Shown here piece after piece: positions 11,770 to 18,242 of a stretch of DNA of 32,314 bases (position 1 is its first letter; each line of letters begins with the position of its first letter). The position numbers and the translations under genes are program-made. The stretch lies in the IMG/VR virus record IMGVR_UViG_3300025889_000538, positions 1 to 32,314 of that record. One strand, 5' to 3'. The DNA comes from a virus. A model generated the notes under the pieces. That model searched no databases and was not told where the DNA came from. It was given only the letters and a program-made list of their open reading frames with translations.

Positions 11770-12057
11770 ATGGAAGACATCTACCGAGACCTAACACTCG
11801 ACGAAGTGAACAGCGACGAGTTCGAAGACTTGCTGGAGACGATCGTCGAAGGCTGGTTCATGGACGAGCCGATGGGATGGATCGACCTGTGTGATCGCAT
11901 TGACGACATGTGCGGCGGGTTACTGAACGCCACAGACGAAGTCATTGACGGCGCGCTCTACCGAATCCACCGATGCACACCGAACCAGCCCGACGATCCA
12001 GTCGTCAAGCGCATCATCGCTCGGGCACGCAAGATCAAACGCGAACTCAACAGCTGA
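11770..12057 (+). CDS. 95-residue acidic helical protein
   Basis: This is the second gene of the right plus-strand operon; AGGAGG lies eight bases before the ATG. The first 55 residues are very acidic (many Asp/Glu, for example DEVNSDEFEDLLETIVEG), while the last 20 are basic (VVKRIIARARKIKREL). The protein is probably helical. Acidic phage proteins can mimic DNA or bind basic host proteins, but nothing here proves that. It ends 19 bases before the terminator hairpin. Confidence 0.65.
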   Translation: MEDIYRDLTLDEVNSDEFEDLLETIVEGWFMDEPMGWIDLCDRIDDMCGGLLNATDEVIDGALYRIHRCTPNQPDDPVVKRIIARARKIKRELNS

Positions 12058-12076
12058 CCAACATCAACCTCTGACA

Positions 12077-12111
12077 GAAGCGCCCGTGTCCGTCCAGGAC
12101 ACGGGCGCTTC
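12077..12111. terminator. Bidirectional terminator hairpin, copy 2
   Basis: GAAGCGCCCGTGTCC (12077-12091) and GGACACGGGCGCTTC (12097-12111) form a perfect 15-bp stem with loop GTCCA. The 12 core bases of each arm are identical to those of the hairpin at 9868-9898. It separates the plus operon ending at 12057 from the minus gene ending at 12190. I see nothing else in the rest of this 132-base gap. Confidence 0.75.
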
Positions 12112-12189
12112 AACATGTCCGTACAAATGTGATGCCGTCCAACCCGACCGGAGGCGAGCCGGGTGGACGACACCACGCAGCAACCTACG

Positions 12190-13203
12190 TCAATCGCCCA
12201 ACCAAACGATGTACGACGCAGACACCTGCCCGCGATCCGGATCAACGAAATGTAACCGTTGTGACGGTCGACCAGTCGCCGCCATAAACTCTTTCGCGTA
12301 CACGTTCTCCGACTCCGGCGAACCAGACACGTAAATCTGACCGCCGTTCGCCATCGTCAACGTCATCGGCGTATGGAAATGTCCCATGTACACGTCGTCG
12401 AACGGATCGATCACACCAGCAGCCCACTGATTACACTTGCGCAGAATCCCGAACGCGGGCGTGTTCCCTCCGAAGCTTTTGATTTCGTCACCGTGGACAA
12501 GCAACGCGGTGTAGTTGCCGATCCGAACGTGTTGATGCCAGGCGGACGACGTGTGCCACGAGCATCGCTGTTCGTCGTCGAACTTGTCGGCAGCGATCCG
12601 GTACGCCATCCGATCAATGTTGTCTCCGCCAGGCATGTCGCCCTTGCGGCCCAGTCGACCGTGGTTCCCGTACTCGCACGTCACCGTCACCTGGTCGAAC
12701 ACTGCGAGCAGTTCGCGCACGAACCGTTCCATCAACCCTGCTGTTGCGAACAACTGTTCGAACAGATGCGCTTCAACTTCGTACGCTTGTCCAGGGAAAA
12801 TGCTGATGCCTTCAACCATGTCGCCGCCGAACATCACGTGAGCTTCCTTCACTGGATGATCAGCGCGTTGAATGTCGGTCAGCGACGCGATCTTCTCAGC
12901 GAACCGCATGATGCGTTTCTCGCACGTGTCGATGTCGTAATCAGACGTGTGTTTTCCCAGCTGCCAGTCGGTCGCGTGAATCAACGCGACTTCAGCGTCG
13001 CGTTTCCTGCGATCACCGATCGGTTTAGCTACTGCTGGCGGTCGACCGAGCGCGAGCGCCGCGTCACGAGCCGCTTCGAACACGGCTTCAATCAGATCGT
13101 CCGATTGACGTTTCGCTTTCCTGGTCGCTGCCTGCTGTCGTCGTAACGCAGCACGAAGCTCTTCGTTTTCTGACGCCAGATCAAAATCGCCAAGATCAGT
13201 CAT
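12190..13203 (-). CDS. Calcineurin-like metallophosphoesterase
   Basis: This 337-residue two-metal phosphoesterase starts with a coiled-coil-like N-terminus (about 8-45). The metallophosphoesterase core follows with motifs in order: HATDWQLGK (first Asp/His), FGGDMVEG (GGD), EYGNHGRLG (GNH), LLVHGDEIKS (HGD) and MGHFHTPM (GHxH). These are the ligands for the two metals in Mre11/SbcD- and cyclic-nucleotide-type phosphoesterases. The substrate cannot be told from sequence; DNA-end processing, removal of nucleotide second messengers, or nucleotide salvage are all possible. It overlaps the HTH gene by four bases. Confidence 0.85.
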   Translation of the reverse strand: MTDLGDFDLASENEELRAALRRQQAATRKAKRQSDDLIEAVFEAARDAALALGRPPAVAKPIGDRRKRDAEVALIHATDWQLGKHTSDYDIDTCEKRIMRFAEKIASLTDIQRADHPVKEAHVMFGGDMVEGISIFPGQAYEVEAHLFEQLFATAGLMERFVRELLAVFDQVTVTCEYGNHGRLGRKGDMPGGDNIDRMAYRIAADKFDDEQRCSWHTSSAWHQHVRIGNYTALLVHGDEIKSFGGNTPAFGILRKCNQWAAGVIDPFDDVYMGHFHTPMTLTMANGGQIYVSGSPESENVYAKEFMAATGRPSQRLHFVDPDRGQVSASYIVWLGD

Positions 13204-13433
13204 CGACCTCTCCGATACTTCTGAATAGCGTCCGACGTGATGTCGAAACCCCAGGATCGCAGCACGCGCGCGATCGCTGCCGACGTGTAACCTTTGTCGC
13301 TGATCGCTGTCCGCAACGCTTGAAGTCGATCGTCGCCGTCGGCTTCCATCTGTTCGATGATCAGATCCAACTTGCGTTTGTTGTGCACACGCTGGTTTTC
13401 CGCTTGGAACGCGGTCATGTCAGGTCCGGTCAT
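13200..13433 (-). CDS. Small HTH DNA-binding protein
   Basis: The 77-residue product begins MTGPDMTAFQAENQRVHNKR. Residues about 46-75, beginning KGYTSAAIARVLRSWGFDIT, read as a helix-turn-helix: IARVLR as first helix, a Gly turn, then TSDAIQKYRRGR as recognition helix. This resembles small-terminase N-domains and Xre/resolvase-type HTH modules. It could be a transcriptional regulator acting at the divergent promoters, or a terminase-like DNA-binding subunit. GGGGAGG precedes the ATG at 13433. Confidence 0.6.
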   Translation of the reverse strand: MTGPDMTAFQAENQRVHNKRKLDLIIEQMEADGDDRLQALRTAISDKGYTSAAIARVLRSWGFDITSDAIQKYRRGR

Positions 13434-13455
13434 GTTGCCTCCCCGGTTTGTTTGA

Positions 13456-13650
13456 TTACTTGCGGCCGAATCTAACGTCGTTCTTATCGAGCCACGTGAT
13501 GATCAACGGCACAACAGCTGAAGCTCCAGCCGCAAGATACAACCGTATGTCGCTTTTGTCGACAGCGAACACGTCAGCGCCGTCCGCTAGGAACATTCCG
13601 AGCACGGTCGCGACCCATACTTTCGCCCACGATTTCGCAGCGTTCTTCAT
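13456..13650 (-). CDS. Putative holin
   Basis: This 64-residue protein has two hydrophobic segments (about 12-30, WVATVLGMFLADGADVF, and 38-54, LYLAAGASAVVPLIITWL), a basic C-terminus (KNDVRFGRK) and a short charged loop. This is the size and topology of small phage holins, and the lysis context fits: amidase and a second membrane protein lie immediately upstream, the latter with a four-base overlap. A holin would permeabilise the membrane so that the amidase reaches the wall. Confidence 0.7.
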   Translation of the reverse strand: MKNAAKSWAKVWVATVLGMFLADGADVFAVDKSDIRLYLAAGASAVVPLIITWLDKNDVRFGRK

Positions 13651-13862
13651 CGTTTACCTCCCTGGTCGAGATGCCATTCGATGTGGTCGTCCATCCTGGT
13701 TGACACGTGATCAACTTTCCGGTCGATTGATTCGAGCAGTTTCGAGTTTCTTGCGTGATCACGGTTGTTCTCGCGACGCGTTCGTTCGATCAAACCGCCG
13801 ACAGCGATAACGATAACGCCGCCAGGAGCAAGCATCAACCCGACAGCTTCCCACCAGCTCAC
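13647..13862 (-). CDS. 71-residue membrane/coiled-coil protein of the lysis cassette (GTG start)
   Basis: A GTG at 13862 overlaps the amidase stop (GTGA). Residues about 4-24 are one transmembrane helix (VGLMLAPGGVIVIAVGGLI). The rest is a charged coiled coil (RRENNRDHARNSKLLESID) ending in a His-containing segment. The topology resembles phage HHE/holin-associated or antiholin-like proteins (for example the DUF-type holins of actinophages). Function inferred from context: holin partner or second holin. Confidence 0.6.
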   Translation of the reverse strand: MSWWEAVGLMLAPGGVIVIAVGGLIERTRRENNRDHARNSKLLESIDRKVDHVSTRMDDHIEWHLDQGGKR

Positions 13863-14704
13863 TGCGCGACCGCCTGAACGTCGATCAACACGTCTGTCGA
13901 CTGTGACACGTACACTTGAATCTGACCGTTCGACACTGGCACCCACGCGCTGTTCGCGATCGTCACACCGTGCGTGAAGTTCAGATTCGACACGGACGGC
14001 AGCGGACCTGAACCCCACGCTGCGAGCCATCCTGAACCGGTCGGATCAACCGCGGTCAAGTTGACGAACACCGGTCCGGTTTGTCCGACCGAGATCCGTC
14101 GGGTTTCTCCAGCAGCGAAACGACCGCCTTGCGATCGACTGTCAAACACTCGTTGTGGTGGATCGATGAGACGCATGTCAACCTCTGGACCTGGTGTCGG
14201 CGGTGTCGGCGGTGTCGGCACAGGCTCGAACACGCCAGTTTCGATCTGATGATACACGCCGTCACCAGGGCATCTCGTGGCAGCCCAATCCCGGTGACCG
14301 GTGATCGACATCCGGTTCTGCTGTCGGAGGGCGGCGACGAGTTGTCGTGTCCGCTCGACCATCGCTGGGTTGGCAGGGTTCTGCCAATCAACCATTTGGA
14401 GGATGGCGAACGTGTGTCCGTTCTCATTTTTTGTCGCTGCCGGGATGTAGTCGGTGCCACGAATCTCCCAACACGCACCATCCTGATCGACAGCGCAAGA
14501 GTATCCAAGTGAATACCCTCGCCCGTTCACATACGACCGTTGCATCTGAGCAAGCCAACGTGCCGTGTCAGTGTCAGCAGTCTCCGCTGCCGTGTAGTGG
14601 ATGACGATCGAATCGACTCTTGACCAGTTGATGGGTCGTGCGTCGGTGTGCTCCCCGACGGTCATCCCTGCCTGCTCCCACGACGTGCGTGGACGATCAA
14701 ACAT
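13859..14704 (-). CDS. Endolysin: N-acetylmuramoyl-L-alanine amidase (PGRP) with wall-binding domain
   Basis: This 281-residue endolysin would cut the amide bond between N-acetylmuramic acid and L-Ala. The amidase/PGRP domain spans about 8-160, with zinc ligands H37 (IVIHYTA), H138 (TGHRDW) and C146 (TRCPGD), and YSLGYSCAVDQDG in the groove. A Pro/Thr linker (about 162-176) leads to a C-terminal domain (177-281) starting LIDPPQRVFDSRS, like the RVxDxR domains of actinobacterial surface proteins, probably for wall binding. ATG 14704 overlaps the upstream stop (TGATG); a GTG at 14707 is an equal alternative. No signal peptide is seen, so a holin is needed. Confidence 0.88.
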   Translation of the reverse strand: MFDRPRTSWEQAGMTVGEHTDARPINWSRVDSIVIHYTAAETADTDTARWLAQMQRSYVNGRGYSLGYSCAVDQDGACWEIRGTDYIPAATKNENGHTFAILQMVDWQNPANPAMVERTRQLVAALRQQNRMSITGHRDWAATRCPGDGVYHQIETGVFEPVPTPPTPPTPGPEVDMRLIDPPQRVFDSRSQGGRFAAGETRRISVGQTGPVFVNLTAVDPTGSGWLAAWGSGPLPSVSNLNFTHGVTIANSAWVPVSNGQIQVYVSQSTDVLIDVQAVAQ

Positions 14705-14979
14705 CACGCACCGTCAGGATCGACCGGAGGCTCCGGCTCGGGTGGTGCCACAAACTCATCCAACACAGGATCGTAGGTGTAGCCGGAACCGGCGTACACG
14801 CCACGGAAGTTCCCGTTGTACGAAGTCTGAAGCCAAGTGCCAGACAGCCCCAACACATCAGCGATAAACGCCTGCCCTTGTGCTTCGTTGTCTGGTGCGG
14901 GGTCAGGGCAGTTGTCGTCGCTAATGACGATCACTCGTCGGACGACGTTGTTGTTGTCGATGCGTGCGAAGTGTGCCAT
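14704..14979 (-). CDS. Small tail-region protein with MAHFARID start
   Basis: This 91-residue protein begins MAHFARIDNNNVVRRVIVIS, followed by DDNCPDPAP and a Trp-containing strand (GTWLQTSYNGNFRG) and YAGSGYTYDPVLDEFV. I know this arrangement from many marine phage and cyanophage proteins near tail-fibre genes, usually annotated hypothetical. It is probably a structural or fibre-associated protein. The C-terminus is Pro/Glu-rich. AAGGAG precedes the ATG at 14979. The adhesin gene is just upstream, ten bases away. Confidence 0.6.
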   Translation of the reverse strand: MAHFARIDNNNVVRRVIVISDDNCPDPAPDNEAQGQAFIADVLGLSGTWLQTSYNGNFRGVYAGSGYTYDPVLDEFVAPPEPEPPVDPDGA

Positions 14980-14989
14980 CTAATGCTCC

Positions 14990-16126
14990 TTAGTTCTTGA
15001 AGCGGACAAGAACGATCCCGGAGCCACCAGCGCCGCCGGTGGTCGTTGCGCCGCCACCACCACCTCCGGTGTTTGCTGTGCCAGCCGTACCGGTTGCGCC
15101 ACCGCCATTACCGCCGCCGCCAAGACCACCAGACCCGCCAACGGTGCCGCCGCCACCACCACCACCTGCGTAATAAGTCGTGGCGGCTGATTCTCCGCGG
15201 AACGCTGAAGCGTCGAGTCCGTCGCCGCCGTCGCCGCCAGTCGTAGTTACAGAGTCCGAACCTGCCGCGCCAGCGCCACCGCCGCCACCACCTGCGTCAG
15301 TTCCTGTGGCGTCGCCGCCGTCGTTGCCGCTCAGACCGTCACCGATGCCTCCCGGGTTTGGTCCACCAAAGCCACTACCACCGCCGCCGCTGGCTCCATC
15401 GCCCGCTTTATCCAAATCTGACGCTGAGGTGGCTGCGCCTCGACCGCCGAGGCTCGCAATCATTGAGTCAAGGCCGGACCCGTTGCCAGGGGCGAGAGAG
15501 GCGCCACCAGCACCGATAACGATCGTGGCGTTAGCGTCAAGGTAGGCGGTGCCGGTGACGTACCCGCCAGCACCACCGCCGCCACCACCGCCGCCAGAAT
15601 GTAAACCGCCGCCGCCGCCACCGCCAACGACGATGTAATCAAAAATGCCTGCGTCGGTCACGGTGAGAGTCCCGGACGAGGTGAACGTGAGAAGCGTGTA
15701 CGACTCGCCACCAACCGTGATCGTTGATGACGAGCCTCCTGTTGCGACTCCGTATGCTACGCCAGCGGCGGGTCCACGAAAAAAGATGGCTGAAGACGCT
15801 GACGTGAAGTACAGGCTTCCACCCTCCCACTGTGCGAGATCCAGCGACGCTGCTGTGTTGACGGTGGCGGTGCCTGCGGTGACGGTGCAGGTGCCTGCTC
15901 CGATGTTGTGAAGCCAGACGACGTCTCCTGCTGCGAACACTGCGTCGTCGACGGTGATGGTGGTGGCACCGGCGTTGTCCATCACGATCCGGGTGCCCTC
16001 GTCACCGGCTGCCAACGTGTAACTGGCGGTTTTGGTGGTGACGGTCCAGTTGTAGTCGTTTTCTTGCAACGAGTTCATTTCGGCTGCGGTCAGGACTTGA
16101 CCGGCAGTGAATGTCTGTTTGCCCAT
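14990..16126 (-). CDS. Glycine-rich tail-tip adhesin
   Basis: This 378-residue receptor-binding candidate has an N-terminal part (about 1-150) that is beta-rich and Thr/Ala-rich. From about 165 to 370 it is dominated by glycine runs (GGGGGGG, GGGGGGGGAGG, GGGGGAGAAG and similar), spaced by short variable loops, and it ends in IVLVRFKN. This recalls adhesins such as phage S16 gp38, where polyglycine helices pack together and expose host-recognition loops; that mechanism is inference. The first residues (MGKQTFTAGQVLTAAEMN) match a common fibre start. It overlaps the previous gene by one base (TAATG). Confidence 0.75.
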   Translation of the reverse strand: MGKQTFTAGQVLTAAEMNSLQENDYNWTVTTKTASYTLAAGDEGTRIVMDNAGATTITVDDAVFAAGDVVWLHNIGAGTCTVTAGTATVNTAASLDLAQWEGGSLYFTSASSAIFFRGPAAGVAYGVATGGSSSTITVGGESYTLLTFTSSGTLTVTDAGIFDYIVVGGGGGGGLHSGGGGGGGGAGGYVTGTAYLDANATIVIGAGGASLAPGNGSGLDSMIASLGGRGAATSASDLDKAGDGASGGGGSGFGGPNPGGIGDGLSGNDGGDATGTDAGGGGGGAGAAGSDSVTTTGGDGGDGLDASAFRGESAATTYYAGGGGGGGTVGGSGGLGGGGNGGGATGTAGTANTGGGGGGATTTGGAGGSGIVLVRFKN

Positions 16127-16362
16127 TACTGTGCGCCTCCTACGGGTGGATCAGGGAGAACAGGGTTATCGATGTCAATGGTTGTAGGCAGGTCACGGAG
16201 CGCCTGCCGGTAGGTGGCCCACGCTGAAACGTCTACTGGTGCGTCTGCGACTTGTGTCCAGTCGCTGCGAGCCAAAGCGGTGTTTCTCCATAGACGGATC
16301 TGTTGAAGTTTTTGATCATCGGTGGCATCAGGGAAATCAGGGTTGAAGTCAAAAATCGCCAT
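16126..16362 (-). CDS. Tail-fibre-assembly-like protein
   Basis: This 78-residue protein contains RNTALARSDWTQVADAPVDV and WATYRQALRDLP, the hallmark C-terminal motif of phage tail-fibre assembly chaperones and related fibre-associated proteins (RxxRNxLLxxSDWTQ...WxxYRQALRDLP). It lies directly before the glycine-rich adhesin and after the fibre gene, where such a chaperone is expected. The N-terminus begins MAIFDFNPDFPDA. The start lies one base after the previous stop. Confidence 0.75.
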   Translation of the reverse strand: MAIFDFNPDFPDATDDQKLQQIRLWRNTALARSDWTQVADAPVDVSAWATYRQALRDLPTTIDIDNPVLPDPPVGGAQ

Positions 16363-16363
16363 G

Positions 16364-16948
16364 TCAGGCCGCCTCGTAAGTCCAAAACGCTTGCAGAATG
16401 TCGGTGGCTCCCCAAGTAAACGGCAAGGTGCTGCTGATGGGTCGCAGTTTGGTTGATCCTGAATCGTCGATCAATCGTCGAACCTGAACCGTCGTTGTCG
16501 AATCAAGTGTTGCGCGACCTTCCCAAACATCGACACCAACATTGTTGAAACGTGCGGTTCCGACAGCACTACTTACGCAACTTGAGGCGGCTGTTACAGG
16601 CAGGCTCACAGTCACGGCACCGGACACGTCAGCACCAGCACAGGTGTAAACCCACACACAAGTCACAAGTTTCCCGATTTGAACGTAACGGGCTGTCGTG
16701 GTTGTGCCTCCACTGAGGTTCCCGTAACTGGGTGTCCAAGTGTCCCAAGTGCCTAACGCCTCCAACTGGGCGATCTTGTAGTCATGCGACGACGTGACAG
16801 CCGACGAGTCCGCACCGACTTTTGCTTCTAACGCTTCGACAGCGTTGTTGAGGTCGGTGTGTTGCCCTGAGTGGGATGGCAAGTTCAACTGGTCCGAGGC
16901 TGTCGGATCAGTGAACACGTCTAGAGAGGTGGGAAAGTTGATGGCCAT
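16364..16948 (-). CDS. Tail fibre / minor tail protein
   Basis: This 194-residue protein begins MAINFPTSLDVFTDPTASDQ. The segment LPSHSGQHTDLNNAVEALEA (about 23-42) is a familiar signature at the N-terminus of phage tail fibres and tail proteins. The C-terminal 130 residues are beta-rich (TWTPSYGNLSGGTTTT..., then strands with alternating Val/Thr), typical of a shallow jelly-roll or beta-helix. It sits between the hub protein and the fibre-assembly protein; the ATG overlaps the hub-gene stop by one base. Confidence 0.7.
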   Translation of the reverse strand: MAINFPTSLDVFTDPTASDQLNLPSHSGQHTDLNNAVEALEAKVGADSSAVTSSHDYKIAQLEALGTWDTWTPSYGNLSGGTTTTARYVQIGKLVTCVWVYTCAGADVSGAVTVSLPVTAASSCVSSAVGTARFNNVGVDVWEGRATLDSTTTVQVRRLIDDSGSTKLRPISSTLPFTWGATDILQAFWTYEAA

Positions 16949-18240
16949 CAGTATCCGAGTGGGTTGCCGGTCAGCAGGGTCTTGGTGTCATCATACGTCA
17001 TCGACGGTGCGTCGTACAAGATGGTCGATTCGTCATACTGGGTGAGCGACTGCAACACGCCGAACTGGGCATCGTCCAACGTGAAGTAGGTGTCCAAAGC
17101 GGTGGACAACGAGAACCTGATCCGATGCGAATCGACACCGATGGCGTGTTCGATCTTGTCCACCACACCGAACTGGTCGATAGCGGTACCGCCACCCGGT
17201 GGCGTGTAGATCACCCTCACCACCTCGCCCAGATCCAACCCGAGCACTGTGGTGCATTGGGCTGACGAGAGGCGAGCCAGATTCACTTCCAACAACTCGA
17301 AACGGACACGAGCCGTCCCGTAACGAGACACGAGGAAGTTGGCGAACTCCTGTGAATCTGTATCAGCCGGGAACAGCAGGTTGTCGTAGTTCAACGTCCG
17401 AATCCCGTAAGCATCCTGTGAGTTGGTGTCGTCGGCGGATTGAACGGTGCCACCGACACGAGTCACCGTCGCACGGTTGTAAAGCAGTTCTGAGCCGACC
17501 TGCACACCGATGTTCGAGTACGGGATGTTGGTGCCGGTGTCATCGAACGTCGCTTGCGCTGTCGAAGGCGTAGCCGTCCGACGATTCTTGAACGTCAGTT
17601 TGCCGTCGGCAGACACAAACAGACGACCACCCTCAGTGCGCTCCACCAACTTCGCATAGGTCACCACATCAGTACCGGCAGACACCGTGTCCGCCTGCAA
17701 CGTCTGCACACCATCATCGATGTCTCGATCTGATTCTGGGAACTGCACCTCGGTGCGATCCAAGATCGCTGTGATCCGTTCACCCGACAACTGCGACGTA
17801 GCAGTGAACCCGTCCAGTTTCGTGCGACCCAACAGAGAGAAAGCGTCGGACGCTACCGCTGTCGCTGTCGCATCACCATCAATCGTGTAGTTCAGATTCC
17901 AGTCATCGATGGTCCCGTCGAAGATCGGGATGTTGTTGGTTTTGATCCTGAGCCGTTTGCCGGGAACGATGTCGTTGGAGTAGGTGCCACCACCCGTCGG
18001 GTCATAGTCACGATCACGGTTCTCCACCGACACCGAACACACACCGGCCTGCACGTCATCCAACCAACGTGAACGTCCACGACGCACCGTCACCGAGAAC
18101 ACATCAGCAGTGATGTCTACCGGTGAGACACCTTCCAACACGTCCTCACCGAGCACACCAGACTCGGCAGAGTCCAACACGAACGGGTCTGCGACACCGC
18201 CAGTGGAATAGAAATCGACGGTGGTCGCTACCGGCAACAT
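16948..18240 (-). CDS. Tail hub / distal minor tail protein
   Basis: This 430-residue protein lies just downstream of the tape measure, where siphophages encode the distal-tail and hub proteins. The N-terminal 130 residues (SVTVRRGRSRWLDDVQAGVC, SVENRDRDYDPTGGG, IFDGTIDDW) resemble the front of hub proteins that form the tail-tip ring. Later segments (FSLSTALDTYFTLDDAQFG) are beta-rich, as in hub domains of Siphoviridae. The ATG at 18240 was preferred because GGAGG lies 10 bases upstream; the frame also opens from a TTG 18 bases upstream. The tape-measure stop is two bases upstream of the start. Confidence 0.8.
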   Translation of the reverse strand: MLPVATTVDFYSTGGVADPFVLDSAESGVLGEDVLEGVSPVDITADVFSVTVRRGRSRWLDDVQAGVCSVSVENRDRDYDPTGGGTYSNDIVPGKRLRIKTNNIPIFDGTIDDWNLNYTIDGDATATAVASDAFSLLGRTKLDGFTATSQLSGERITAILDRTEVQFPESDRDIDDGVQTLQADTVSAGTDVVTYAKLVERTEGGRLFVSADGKLTFKNRRTATPSTAQATFDDTGTNIPYSNIGVQVGSELLYNRATVTRVGGTVQSADDTNSQDAYGIRTLNYDNLLFPADTDSQEFANFLVSRYGTARVRFELLEVNLARLSSAQCTTVLGLDLGEVVRVIYTPPGGGTAIDQFGVVDKIEHAIGVDSHRIRFSLSTALDTYFTLDDAQFGVLQSLTQYDESTILYDAPSMTYDDTKTLLTGNPLGY

Positions 18241-18242
18241 GG

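Noticed and set aside
14170-14225. Repeated GGTGTCGGC units as a regulatory repeat
   Set aside because: They simply encode the Pro/Thr linker of the amidase.
15001-15640. GGC/GCC-rich repeats as a structural DNA element
   Set aside because: They are explained by the glycine runs of the adhesin.
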